Position numbers and translations under genes: made by a program. Under the pieces are notes generated by a model. It ran no database searches, was not told where the DNA came from, and saw nothing but the letters and a program-made list of their open reading frames with translations. A stretch of 64,000 bases of DNA from Breviolum minutum Mf 1.05b.01 (taxonomy: Eukaryota; Sar; Dinophyceae; Suessiales; Symbiodiniaceae). This document shows positions 42,131-52,451 of the stretch, one piece after another (the stretch's first letter is position 1; every line of letters begins with the position of its first letter). The stretch spans positions 62,001 through 126,000 of the forward strand of contig DF239290.1 in the NCBI GenBank assembly GCA_000507305.1, read 5' to 3'.

Positions 42131-42254
42131 CCTACGCATCAATCGTCACATTCTCAAAATGATGATTAGGGTGTCCAATCACCTCCGAAATGCTTTTTGT
42201 ATTTAGGTTCCAATGAAACCATTCTCAGTTTCGGTGAGCCAGGATCCCTAGGTA
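42131..42254. mobile_element. MITE family J, copy 5
   Basis: cctacgcatcaatcgtcaca, gatgattagggtgtccaatc and aggatccctaggt. Confidence 0.65.
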
Positions 42255-42324
42255 TAGATAGTGGTATAGATTTACCATAGAAAAGCAACCAAATTTAGGC
42301 AAATAATGGTACATATATGTACTC

Positions 42325-42427
42325 TACTTGGTGGTTTCAACCCATTTGAAAAATATGCTCGTCAAAATGGAGCATGTCCCCAGGGATCGGGGTGAAAATA
42401 AAACATGTTTGAAAGCAGCACCCAGTA
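42325..42427. mobile_element. MITE family A, copy 11
   Basis: TA-CTTGGTGGTTTCAACCC to TTTGAAAGCAGCACCC. Core variant atatgctcgtcaaaatgg. Confidence 0.8.
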
Positions 42428-42999
42428 CTGTAATTATCATATACAAAGATCCTATCGGTTTGATGATTTGGGAAGATTTGGGAATGATGATTTGCCAACC
42501 AAAAAACATCTGCAAATCAAACTATCTGGATTTACCTACAAGTAAACTAGGCAAGACGGCAAAGGTCCCTTCAGGGATTCCAAGTTGAGCGGCTTTTCAG
42601 TGGGCAGAAACCAGTTTTTGAAATCAAATTCTTACAGGGGCGATCTTTTTAAGAGCGTTCTTTGTCCCGATTGGTATACTGTATTTTGATTGTATTTTGG
42701 ATCTACCCCCCAACACAAAAAAGTGTCAAATGAAGGTTTTTAGTGATTACCAAATGTCGTCCTGGTGGTGTCTGGAATCCAGGGTGGGGAGTGACTTTGT
42801 CCAATGTGCCCGCTAAGCGAGATCTTGAAAACAAGAATTGAGCTTTAGACTTTAGGCAACAAAAACTAGACTGACATTCATCTCCTGAAGTTTAAGAAAT
42901 TGAAACCCAAACAATAGCCATAATTTGACAGGATATAATTTTATACTCTTCAAGAACACATGATTCTTGGACAAGATCCCAAATGAAAAAAACACAAGC

Positions 43000-43251
43000 T
43001 AGTTGGTGGTTTCAACCTCTTTGAAAAATATAGTATGATAGTATAGGTCAAAATGGGAATCTTCCCCAAATATCTAAGATCTCACCCACATACCCCTCGA
43101 AGGTACCCCGTATGTTTCACCAACAGTTTTTGAAGGAATTCTTTCTTTTTGGTGGTTTGGGGAAGTTTGGGGTATCTTCCCAGGGTATGTGGGCAAAAGC
43201 ATTGAAAATAGGGTTGAAAATAAAAAAATCATTTGAGTTGCCACCACCCAG
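43000..43251. mobile_element. MITE family A interrupted by family V
   Basis: A ends: TA-GTTGGTGGTTTCAACC and TTTGAGTTGCCACCACC. In the core, after ttccccaaata, a V hairpin of about 120 bases is inserted (43083-43199). Confidence 0.75.
43083..43199. mobile_element. MITE family V, copy 1 (nested in A)
   Basis: acccacatacccctcgaagg and cccagggtatgtggg are inverted. Similar to 57445-57560. Confidence 0.65.
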
Positions 43252-43409
43252 ACAGCCACATCCGCCAAAAAAAAATCCCACTTCATCGGTTCATCCGACA
43301 TGCCTGCATCTCAGTCAGCTGACAATTGCCTGGAAGGCAGTCGTGTTTGTTCTTTGTTTGGGGGGGCTGTGGAAAAAAGGTTGGATGCATACGTTGATTC
43401 CTGCATTTT

Positions 43410-43500
43410 TTTGACATATAGCTCAACTAACATCAACTAAGATAGCTGGCTGGAATATCCACCATTTTTTGAAATAGGAAATACATCTTCAATAGTTCGA
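43410..43500. mobile_element. Truncated family E element
   Basis: tagctggctggaatatccac, aataggaaatacatcttc. Matches 60011-60123 on the left only. Confidence 0.45.
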
Positions 43501-43920
43501 CCCTCAAAAGGAAGGGTTTCCTTTTCTAGGGGGCCGTTTCCTTAAAAGGAAACGCATCTTGCACTCCATATTCTTAGGGAGGAATGTTCTCCAACACTCC
43601 AACTGATACCAGAAAATAAGGCTCAAACACCCGCAGAATTTACTATGGCCAGGTGATTCAACGTGACCCTTTTTATCCCCTATTTGGCGGTCACTTAACC
43701 TTTGAAACGGTCACTTGACCATCCCTTAAAAAGGCCACAAAGAAGTGTTTCACAATTTTGTTGTTTTCTGTTTCAAAAGCCCATGAATAGTGTGCAATTC
43801 TGTCGCCCAACAACAACCTCAACGCCCAAAAAAACAAACAAAAACATGTGTGGGTCGGCATGCTGTAGCAACTGGGAGATTGATGGCTAAAATCTGTTTC
43901 CAACAACCAACATAATGCAC

Positions 43921-44019
43921 TACGGGAAGAAATCCTGCACCACCTGGGATGTATAAAACCCTGTAAATAATGGGATAAGCTACCTATCAACTGGTGCAGG
44001 ATTTCTTCCATCAACAGTA
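43921..44019. mobile_element. MITE family K, copy 6
   Basis: gaagaaatcctgcaccacct to gatttcttccatcaacagta. Confidence 0.75.
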
Positions 44020-44289
44020 TTATAAGGGAAATCACTCAAAATTACCATGTGCATTGTTTGATCCCCTCAAAACTGGGTGATTTCATGACCACTGTTGCAA
44101 TTCATCTCCCTTTTTTGGGAGGTGTCTCAGTTTCTCCACCAAGTCCAACTCGACCCTTGAAACACCTGTGGGTGAAGTGAAGCGCACAAAGCGCCCAATG
44201 GTGGGTGAGGTGAGCCTCGGTGTGTCTAGCCCTTTTGTCTAGCCGGTTTGTAGCAAGATGTACGGGGGAAGTTAGAAACAATGGCTATA

Positions 44290-44402
44290 AGCTATACCCT
44301 TGGACCCCAAAACCATTAAAAATGAAGGTTTTAAATCCCCAATATATGGGCTATAATCCCTAAAAATGAAAGTTGTGGGTTCCCATGGTATAGGCTATAG
44401 CT
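44290..44402. mobile_element. Element P, copy 2
   Basis: ctataccct, ggaccccaaaaccattaaaa, aatgaaggtttt and ggtataggctatag. Inverted relative to 9725-9805, with a tgggctataatccc centre. Confidence 0.55.
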
Positions 44403-44818
44403 TTTAGTTGGGTGAAACAAATCCTCACACCCCTGGAAAGTTGGCTTGGGAAATTTGGAGCTCGAAAACCAGAACTGAACTCAACCACAAGCAAGCGACT
44501 TTCAGGGCATATCAGGGACTACAAAAGGTTTGTGAAGATTTGCCTTGAAAGTCTGTTCTCTGCACTTGGAGGATTTTGGAAAACTAGGGCATGATTTGCT
44601 TTGTTTCTTCGAAGATGCACCGTTATACCTTTGGTTGGTTTCAAAAACATCAAATTTGGAAGCCATGGCTTTCAAATAAACTGCTGGAAAGTTAAATTGG
44701 AAAAACAAAACGTATTTCCCAATGGGTGATTCACCATCCCAAACACTCAATAGGGCGACATACGTTGAGTATCTTTAGGTACAGCAAAGTGTAAACATGC
44801 ACCTTTAAAATCCAGTAC

Positions 44819-44917
44819 TACTGTTGATGGTAGAAATCCTGCACCACCTGGGATGTATCAGACCCTGGAAATGATGTGGTATTCACCATGGGTGTAGGAT
44901 TTCTTCCATCAACAGTA
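44819..44917. mobile_element. MITE family K, copy 7
   Basis: TA-ctgttgatggtagaaatcct to gatttcttccatcaacag-TA. Intact. Confidence 0.85.
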
Positions 44918-44987
44918 GTGCCAGCAGATCTTCACAACCCCCATATGAGATCACTTCCTCAGCCATGTTGGACCTTAACAATAGCTC

Positions 44988-45105
44988 CTTGGATTTGTTT
45001 ATTTGATGCAAGAAAACGTAAAAAAACATTCTCCCAAATGGTGGTTTGATGGTGATTTGCCACGGTACAATCCGTAAAGAGTCACCTTTTCTACAAATCT
45101 AAGTC
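44988..45105. mobile_element. MITE family M, copy
   Basis: cttggatttgtttatttgat, cattctcccaaatggtggtt and acaaatctaag. Confidence 0.65.
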
Positions 45106-45317
45106 TCTAAGAATCCATCTTGAAACTGGATTATCGATAGCAAGCTACTTGGTGGGTAATCCCCACACATTTTTTAAAATAAAACACAAGTCAAAGCTTG
45201 ATCAAGTTTGGGGAGGTCCAAACTCATCAGATCAGAAGGGAACGGGGCCCCTATAAGTCAAGAGGACTTACAAAAAAAAAGGAAGAGTCTTTCCTGAAAA
45301 AGATGGATGAAATATAA

Positions 45318-45404
45318 TACAAGGTGGGCCCCCTACCAGTTATACATGGGATTATAAGTCGTACAAGTATGGTTAGAAACTCCATTTACACCTACTACAC
45401 CTTG
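45318..45404. mobile_element. MITE family B, internally deleted
   Basis: TA-CAAGGTGGGCCCCCTACCAG at the left and ctactacaccttgca at the right. Only about 85 bases. Confidence 0.7.
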
Positions 45405-45419
45405 CATCCTCAATAAAAA

Positions 45420-46255
45420 CTAATAGTTTGTGTAAAAAAACATGGAATTTATGGCAAACTTGGACTCCCAGAACTTGGACCGATCCGAATTCTGGTGCAC
45501 GACTTCATCTTCTCCTAGGATCCGAAATGGGACTTGAAAGATATCACAACTGAAGAGAGGTAGCAAAGGAGCAATAGCATTATCAAATGCACTGGCTGAC
45601 TTGTTGCTGGATTGCCGTAAAGCCGTTAAAGTTCCTCCAAGCGTCAATGATGTCAATGAAAGGAGGATGCAAATCACCTCCAACTTCTTTCCCCATAATA
45701 ACTTCTGCAGCTCTCCCGTGACAAAGGTCTTACTTTTATTGGAATTTCTTTTTGGAATGTACTTTTCCCAAACCAGACTCGGTATTTTTCCTTTGCCAAT
45801 CTTGGCAACACAGCTGCATGGGCGTTTTGCCTCCTCAAAAGCTATAGTCCCAAACAAGGGCGTGCGGCTGATAAAGAGTCCATGACGAGTGACATACACC
45901 AAAACGGTGAGCATTTCTCGATCCCAATAAAGGCGCACACGGGATCGTGTATGACCATCAGCAGTCACGAGTGACAGTGGTTCATCTGTGAACAGGCTCT
46001 GCCGGGAGCAATCATTGCTGACATCTTTATACATCAGCTGCAGCTGGTTCACAGTGAGGATGCACTGACCAGCCAATCCTATGCAGTGCAACCCAAAGAT
46101 CTTGTTGCAGTTCAGTTTGACTTGCAGCGATTCAATCAAGTCCCTGGCAGTGCGGCTTTCAATGGAGCGCCTGTCTCATCATCATCCAAAGCGTCAGCGT
46201 CACCTTCGCGAGCTTCAATGTAGGTAAGGGGCAGGCCGAAGACTTTCCGAGATAC
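45420..46255 (-). CDS. Unrecognised gene, long last exon with a frame break
   Basis: Minus strand. An acceptor (cttgctcttgcttttag) at 46256 opens VSRKVFGLPLTYIEAREGDA, then DALDDDETGAPLKAAL, which stops at a TGA near 46139. From the same point a second frame is open for over 230 codons down to 45420, beginning RTARDLIESLQVKLNCNKIF. It includes DGHTRSRVRLYWDREMLTVL, a basic KYIPKRNSNKSK block, and a hydrophobic segment EVICILLSLTSLTLGGTL that could cross a membrane. The two frames differ by one base, so an indel, a sequencing error or a missed junction is implied. The second frame has no ATG near its start; TTG at 46137-46139 is just its first permitted codon. No family is recognised. A faint likeness of the LNCNKIFGLHCIGLAGQCIL region to the first strands of a PH-like fold is too weak to name it. 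Confidence 0.55.
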
Positions 46256-46322
46256 CTAAAAGCAAGAGCAAGGCATCTACACAACATGCGAAAACTGCAC
46301 CAGAGATTTAAAAAAGCAAAAC

Positions 46323-46417
46323 CATTTCAATAGCTGAATCATCACCAGAAATCTGAGTAAAGTCAGCAAGGTCCCAAATAAACCTGTCGAACAGCTCATA
46401 CGGAATCCCAATAGGAG
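46323..46417 (-). CDS. Upstream exon of the 45.4-46.4 kb gene
   Basis: Minus strand, 95 bases. The reading is PIGIPYELFDRFIWDLADFT, then QISGDDSAIEM, ending at a GT (ATG/GTTTTG). The intron 46256-46322 is 67 bases with a T-rich start and tcttgcttttag at its end. It joins in frame to VSRKVFGLPL. An AG (ctgtaag) precedes the exon at 46418-46419. The rich aromatic/acidic content is protein-like. Confidence 0.55.
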
Positions 46418-46534
46418 CTTACAGAAGGCGACATAATCACTTAATCCCCACTAAAACCATAGCCTTTTCGGTTCAAGACCCTTTAAACATCCATACTTAA
46501 TAGTACCCTAGTCTTCCAAATAATTTCTGAATAG

Positions 46535-46798
46535 ATGTGCGGACCCCCAACACACCTCCTGAGAAGGCCTTCAAGGATTACAAACACCTCCTTGAACGGG
46601 TATTTGGAAGATTTTTGGAAGAGGTATGAAGGTCTGAATCTCAGCTCGGCGGCCCCATCACCTGGGCGGAACCGCCACAAAAAAAAATCTCCACCCAGGC
46701 TATATGCGGCTTCCGCATCAAACAGCATCAATCAGCCGAGGAACGTCGCTTCGTTCCAAAGCATCTTTGGAGTGACCCTTAGGAAGTCGGATGAGTAG
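46535..46798. other. GC-rich island, frame unresolved
   Basis: Open for about 85 codons on both strands (plus: YEGLNLSSAAPSPGRNRHKK; minus: LFDAEAAYSLGGDFFLWRF). Part (46535-46625) resembles family S. The remainder may be an exon of the minus-strand gene downstream or of an unrelated gene. Confidence 0.25.
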
Positions 46799-46819
46799 AG
46801 GCAGTTCCGATTCAATCCC

Positions 46820-46951
46820 TACTTGGATGTCCTGTTGGAAGTTAGGATCAAAGGTTAGGATCAGTGGGAAAAAAACTCCAATAGATCCCATTTATAAGTA
46901 GGTTATAACCTATTTCCTAACCATTTACTAACTTCCTGGGACATCCAAGTA
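46820..46951. mobile_element. MITE family C, copy 6
   Basis: TA-cttggatgtcctgttggaag to cttcctgggacatccaag-TA. Confidence 0.85.
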
Positions 46952-46959
46952 TCCGTAAC

Positions 46960-47460
46960 ACCCCAAATGAATGTGGCGTACTTGACCTAGAAAACGGGGT
47001 AGGTTGAGAAAGGGGGGTAAAGTAGGAAGTAAATGCACCAGCCCCCATTGAGTGTCTCTGGGTAAATTATACACATATATAATCATATCTATATATACAT
47101 AAATAATATAATACCGGTATCTTGTCTATTGCTTTTTCTCACTCTCCAAAACAAGGTGCTCTCACTCCAAAAGAAGGGTTCTTTGGCTTCCAGGTATAGA
47201 AATGTATACAACAATAATGTTGTGAGTATATAATATATATATATATACACATTCTATACATATGAACTACATTTATGTACTGTATATATTTACATCCATT
47301 TTTCCCAGTCAGAGATACCTTTGGGTTTTCGGAACCAAGGTGTTTACCCGGGGACTGTAAAAACTCATCTACACCTTAAATGAGTGAGGTCAACTAAACT
47401 GGGAAATTTGGCGGCAAAATGCTGTGTGTCTGTTTGATCTAAGAAGTTGAGAACAGACTG
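46960..47460. other. AT-rich DNA, no gene seen
   Basis: Contains atat-rich runs at 47065-47110 and 47225-47300. No MITE ends or coding stretch recognised. Confidence 0.4.
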
Positions 47461-47463
47461 GCC

Positions 47464-47552
47464 CTAGACATCCAAATACCTCCTGAGAAGGTGTTTTAGG
47501 TATGTTTTTGGGGTCCAAATACCTTCTGAGGGGGTGTTTGGATGTCTAGGGT
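47464..47552. mobile_element. MITE family S, copy 2
   Basis: ccctagacatccaaatacct and gtgtttggatgtctaggg are perfect inverted ends. The middle repeats aataccttctgag. Confidence 0.8.
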
Positions 47553-47814
47553 GGATAACTCTTCCACTTCCAAAAAACAACAATTCGAACTTTGTAACTA
47601 CACATATTTGGACGTCCAAAATCCCAAAAGACTGGTAAATATATAACCCCAGCATCTACTTCTTCATACCAAAGGGACCCCTGAGTGCAAGGTGTTCTAT
47701 GAAAAAATTCAAGTCTCTTGGCTTCAATTGGCGAAGGCAATGTGAAAAATGTCATGTGTGAAGCGGTTTGCAACCGCGTCGGAATAGTCGGAGTATCACC
47801 ACAGTTGCTGTACT

Positions 47815-47956
47815 TACCTTGGATTTGCATAAAACACTTGGAAAAGGTAAAATGTATTCTCCCAAATGGTGGTGGTAAAATGGTGAATGTATTCTCCCAA
47901 ATGGTAATCTTCCCCAAATAGGGGTGAAAATAAAAAATATTTGAAACCACCACCTA
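47815..47956. mobile_element. Family M fragment joined to family A right half
   Basis: cttggatttgcataaaacac, attctcccaaatggtggtgg (M) run into aatcttccccaaataggggt and TTTGAAACCACCACC-TA (A). attctcccaaatgg is present twice, at the fusion point. Confidence 0.6.
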
Positions 47957-48000
47957 GTGTTTATCCTAGCCCATATATGATCCATCTATGATATTTTTAC

Positions 48001-48116
48001 CTCCTAAGAATCCAAACACCTCCCTAGCATAGGATTGAGGGTTCCAATCCCATTCCCAGAACAGGATTATAGGGGAAATCCATTCCTTAGGACATACCTG
48101 TATCCTTAGCGTATAC
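48001..48116. mobile_element. MITE family I, copy 2
   Basis: tcctaagaatccaaacacct to cctgtatccttagcgta, with agggttccaatcccattccc. Confidence 0.7.
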
Positions 48117-48309
48117 CTGGAGTCCTCTAATTTGGACCAAAACAAACATCACTGACTCAAGGTCCAAATTACCAAACTCTGCGAGTTATGTCATCAAAGT
48201 CCTCAATTTCAGGTGAGTCAAGTCCATCCTTGGATGACATCTGTCGTACGGATGGAGTACAAAAATTGCAGTACAACATTCCGTAACATCCCTGAAAAAT
48301 ACTAGAGTG

Positions 48310-48410
48310 TTAATCCCATAGCCATCCATGGGACTGGTATATGTCCCTTCAGTTGACGATAAATCTACGCCAAATGTAGGCAAATAGTCCATCAATGGAT
48401 GGTATGGAAT
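48310..48410. mobile_element. MITE family G, diverged copy
   Basis: cccatagccatccatgggac to atcaatggatggtatgg, with paired aaatgtaggcaaata arms. Confidence 0.5.
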
Positions 48411-48589
48411 TCTATTCTATGACTACTCACGGTTTACACCGCCAACTCACCATGGTTGTATTTGGGGGAACCCCCTGAAGGCGGCGGGCCGGTTTTAATT
48501 CCACATCACTGGGACCACCCCAACGAGATGGTATGGACATCGGTCCAATCGATCTTTGGCATCTTGGGATTGCAATATTCTTTGCCTGT

Positions 48590-49025
48590 GATGGGTTTTT
48601 CAGGGTTTGCCATAAATCATCACCTGAAACAACCCCTAACAAAATGGGAGGTTTACCTACATCACCAAGGGACAACTGACAACACCTGTCAATCTTGAGG
48701 GGTTGGTTGATTTTCCCATGCAACTTTCGGTTCTTTTATTCCTTATGGTTTTACCCCCGAAGATAGGATCGTACTCTTCAAACCTCACGCCTCCTGAGGT
48801 GAGTTTGGTGTGTTAGGATGGTACCTCCAATCTGAAGGTGTGAGGTAAAGAAGCCGTTGGGGAATTATCATGGGTTTCTGTTGGGTGGTCCATCTTGATT
48901 GTTTAATTCCAAGATATCTCCAACAGGACCCAGTGAACGGACCCCTAAACCTGAGTATCTCATAACTCTAGTAGCTTCCTTAGGGGTCTGTTGGTAAGGT
49001 CCCATTCAATTTGTGATGGAATATC
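48590..49025. repeat. Larger dispersed repeat, copy 2
   Basis: Same order and strand as 22150-23290: tcacctgaaacaacccc, catcaccaagggac, ttttcccatg, gataggatc, then gacccagtgaacgga, cctgagtatctcata, aaggtcccattca. The middle here (about 48785-48905) lacks the K and A elements present in copy 1. Confidence 0.6.
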
Positions 49026-49199
49026 GTTTAACTATCCATCTTGACTTAGCTTAAATCTTGATTGGTCTTGCCTTCCGCAAAACCATGTTGTGGATTTATT
49101 TGCCAAAGATATCTAAGGTATGTTTACCTACACAAATGCTTGATTTTGTTGGGTAAATCTAGCGCAATATATACCATACATGGATGCTATGGGTTTTGG

Positions 49200-49830
49200 A
49201 GGTTAAGAGTGGTGATTGATTGATGGTATCCTAGCAGTTTCTCTTAAAGCGAACATTCTACTAGGACATAGCTGGAAATGGGCTCAACAAGCAGCCTGCA
49301 CCAACAAAATAAGAGTTAAAATTGGTTGATCATATGAAATCAAAGTAGATATCCGAAGTGCGTCATCCTAGCGGCTACGAGTACCCACAGGATCCGTGGT
49401 AACGAAAGGATATGTATTATACTGTTACCTACATGAACCGTCAAAACCTTTGGTTCATTTTGGGAAAGATTCTCTGACCCAAATACTCAAAGTATGGCTG
49501 GTGTTACCTAGGGTCCCGCGAAACCAAAAGTTTAAATTTTAGTAGCCAAAACATCTAAATTCACACTACATCGAAATGGGGAAACTCAGTAGGGAATAAA
49601 ATGTATAAGGGATGCCCAAAGTTTTGTCAAGCTTAACCTACATTGGACCAACATTTTGTGACACCACTCCGCCCTGATTTGGGATGTTTTGGGTACCCAA
49701 AAAAAAGTGACCAAACGCCCCTGGAGTTTTCGGGAGCCATGGAATCAATTTCCCCTTCGAAAACCCAGTGGCTGTTTGATGCTGATTTTATGCTTTTGGA
49801 GGATTTTCACAAAATGTAATAATATGGACA
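49200..49830. other. No gene identified
   Basis: Mixed AT-rich sequence. A family-H-like fragment may lie at about 49505-49640 (taaaagtttaaattttagt, agggaataaa, ccaaagttttgtc), too diverged to delimit. Confidence 0.35.
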
Positions 49831-49832
49831 TA

Positions 49833-49963
49833 TATCCCTAAGAATCCGTTTGTATGTCCTAAGGATCCAGGATTACCCCGATCCATTCCTATTCTTTTCA
49901 GATGGGATTGCAACCCAAAACATCCTATTCGATCGGGAGGGGTCTGGATTGTTAGGGGATTTA
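49833..49963. mobile_element. MITE family I, copy 3
   Basis: ccctaagaatccgtttgtat to ggaggggtctggattgttagg. Confidence 0.7.
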
Positions 49964-49980
49964 AAAAACAAATCACAGAC

Positions 49981-50081
49981 TAGTTGGTGGTTTCAACCCA
50001 TCTGAAAAATATGCTCGTCAAAATGGGAATCTTCCCCAATTATCGGGGTGAACATAAAAACATATTTGAAACCACCACCTA
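49981..50081. mobile_element. MITE family A, copy 14
   Basis: TA-GTTGGTGGTTTCAACCC to TTTGAAACCACCACC-TA. Lies directly against the 3' edge of the recombinase remnant and probably cut it. Confidence 0.9.
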
Positions 50082-50083
50082 GC

Positions 50084-50557
50084 AGCTTGCCTTCGAATGT
50101 GGTTGTAGACTGCTTGGAAGTGCAAATGGTCGCGTTTTGCTCCTTTTCTTGACGTGAATATGAACCCCGTCTCGGGAATTTTGAAGCATTCCTCAAAATG
50201 GCAAGTGCCATGCTTGTGCTTCCGCCTTTTGTGGTGGGATCCATGGACGTAAAGGAGACGCCCCTCCCACTGCCAGTGGTCCAGGACCACTGCCGCCGGT
50301 CCCACGCTGTTGCTCATGGCTTCGGCTGTTCAGACAAAATGCACAAGTCACCACAAGTAATGAAGCACCTTGTAGCCTTTCTTCAGTAAATTTTCCATCC
50401 ATTTGATGTCTTGTGGTCTGAAGTAAACCTTATCAGGCGACTTCATGTTGCCAGGTGTATCTCCTGCGACAATTATATGTGGTTCATCGCTATTGATTTC
50501 GATGTGCTCTCTCGTCAAGCAAAGTGCTTCAGAGCATCGCAGCCAAAATCTGGCTGT
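50084..50557 (-). pseudogene. Tyrosine recombinase (phage-integrase fold) remnant
   Basis: Minus strand. The first part reads TARFWLRCSEALCLTREHIE, matching the family's first catalytic-arginine box (consensus like GLR-x-S-E-L-x-x-L-x-x-x-D-I), then PHIIVAGDTPGNMKSPDKVY and WMENLLKKGYKVLHYL. After two in-frame stops within about 12 codons the same frame resumes: SNSVGPAAVVLDHWQWEGRL, KHGTCHFEECFKIPETGFIF, TSRKGAKRDHLHFQAVYNHI, RRQAA. The last stretch fits the helix leading to the HxxR box. HxxR, the second His and the Tyr are missing because a MITE A element begins there. Eukaryotic sources of such enzymes include Crypton and DIRS-like elements; which one is undetermined. An AG (tcttacag) just before ACAGCC leaves open that the start is an exon border. 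Confidence 0.5.
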
Positions 50558-50778
50558 AAGAGATCGAAGATGGTGATCTCATGTTGATAATTCTGGCCTT
50601 TCGCCAAGTGGCAAAACATGGCAAACAACTTCCCCAGTAAGGCTCCAATGAAACATCCCATCATTACAGGACACCTGGAAAGTGGGTGTCCAATTTGAAG
50701 AGAAAAATTATGTTAGTCTAAAATCACTTATCTATTCCTTAGGCTAGATTGGCCCCAATAGCTATTGATTTTTTCAGG

Positions 50779-51003
50779 TCAACGAAATCGTTCTAAACTT
50801 TCCAGGAAAACCCGGAGGTTCTTTAAAGCAATAGCCACGGATCTCTCAACGGATTAATTTGTGACCATTAAAGCATGTATGCTTTCAACGACGTTTTTGT
50901 AAGCTTCTGGTGCGATCTTCATGCAAATATCGAACTGAACTTGTTGGCTCCAGCACTTCATGGCCTTTTGTTTCACTTCTTTGGTGGGCCTCTTTAGAGG
51001 ATA
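50779..51003 (-). pseudogene. Coding remnant upstream of the recombinase
   Basis: Minus strand: YPLKRPTKEVKQKAMKCWSQ, QVQFDICMKIAPEAYKNVVE, SIHALMVTN, a TAA, then in the same frame SVERSVAIALKNLRVFLESL and ERFR before a TGA. Charged, helical composition. It lies before the recombinase remnant on the same strand, where such proteins carry their DNA-binding N-terminal domain, but the assignment is only positional. Part of it is duplicated at 51640-51785, where the TAA position reads AAG. Confidence 0.4.
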
Positions 51004-51256
51004 TGTGAGTTCCCAGGAGGGTAATCATAGCTCATCATTTATACGCAATTACGCAATCCTCCAAAATTACTCCATGTTTTAATTCCCAAATGTACTCACC
51101 GTTTTCCACTTCCACCCTTGGGCAACGACTTCCGGTGGTGGTCCGGCACCAAATGCCACCGGGAAAACCTGAAGTCCATTGCGTGTCTGGGTAGGCTATA
51201 TATAGCGCACTTATAGATGGGGTAGATTGGGTTTGGCAACCCAGTTTCCAAACCAT

Positions 51257-51380
51257 GCTGTTGATGGTTCAGAAATCCTAAACAAACACTTTTTATGGAT
51301 GTATAAAATCCGTGGTAAATGGTAGAAACCATATTCACTAATATAAACTGGTCAGCTGGATTTCTGAACCATCAACAGTA
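51257..51380. mobile_element. MITE family K, copy 8
   Basis: ctgttgatggttcagaaatc to gatttctgaaccatcaacag. Confidence 0.75.
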
Positions 51381-51639
51381 TGTATCAACCAAACATCAAA
51401 TTTGAATCATTGGGTGAAGTGGATAATGTTTAAAAATATACCCAAAAATGGCCAGGTTCCGATATTGAGCTTTAGGACCTTTTGGTTAGTTTCCCTGTGC
51501 TTGTAACTCACCCTAAGGCCCTAATATTTGTATATATAATATACACCTTTTTTTAATGGTACACTTGCATGGGGACACACTTGCATGCGGACCCACTAGG
51601 ATGTCCTGTTGGAAGTTTGGAAATGACTAGCAAGACCCA

Positions 51640-51785
51640 CTAAAATCACTTATATATACGCTAGGCTAGATTGGCCCCAATAGCTAGCAGGAGTTTGTTG
51701 AGGTGAATAAAAAAATTCCGGAGGTCCTTTAAAACAACAACCACGGATCTCTCAACGGACTTCTTTGTGACCACTAAAGGTGGCT
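51640..51785 (-). repeat. Local duplicate of 50715-50870
   Basis: Same strand order: aaaatcactta, aggctagattggccccaata, cggaggt, ccacggatctctcaacgga, tttgtgaccact. On the minus strand it reads VTKKSVERSVVVVLKDLRNF, then FIHLNKLLLAIGANLA. This copy lacks the stop seen in the first. The two lie about 920 bases apart. Confidence 0.7.
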
Positions 51786-52256
51786 AAGTGATCCTGTGGA
51801 AGCGTTAATGTGACCTCTCACAGTCACAGGGAGAAGAAGTTAGATCACTTTGAAAATCATTCGGAACTTTGAAGTTTGGAAGCACAACACCTCCTCATTT
51901 CGGCCATCTGCGAAAAAACATTCCATCTATTGTGATTTTATGTGGTCCATCAGATGGTAAACCAACCATCTTTGATTAAATGTGGCTATTTTTCACCCAC
52001 CCTTCGTGTAGGTAAATCATCCATACATTCGGAGCATCTGGGTAAGTGTTAAGGTATCAAACAGGGGTCATTATAGGACACCAACCTAAACAATGCACAA
52101 TTATTTTCGGGACATCCATCAAAATTACCATTTGATTCCCCCAAAATGGTGTAATTTATCCTCCCTGAAACAAACATATCCCCTGAAAATAGACCCCTGC
52201 AAAAGGAGATTGCTATTGGGAGAGTAATGATCCCTGTCAAACTTCTGGTTTTTGAA

Positions 52257-52353
52257 GTTGGTGGTTTCAAAACCCCTCTGAAAAATATGCTCGTCGAAAT
52301 GGGAATCTTTCCCAAGTAGGGATGATAATAAAAAATATGTGAAACCACCACCA
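52257..52353. mobile_element. MITE family A, copy 15
   Basis: GTTGGTGGTTTCAAAACC to ATGTGAAACCACCACC. Outer TA is changed on both sides. Confidence 0.8.
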
Positions 52354-52451
52354 AGATCATAATACATAGCAATTTGGTGAAATCACCCAGTGGTTATCTT
52401 TGATCCTAACAAAACCGAAACCCCCAAAAATCTGGGTTTTTCCTTCATCCA

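Noticed and set aside
45420-46139. Naming the 239-codon frame as a PH/BEACH protein
   Set aside because: Only a short stretch of hydrophobic pattern resembled it; no signature residues followed, so it is left unnamed.
47546-47953. 135-codon minus-strand open frame
   Set aside because: Its start translates the A-element end and the M piece, and its end translates family S. No splice signals or protein-like core.
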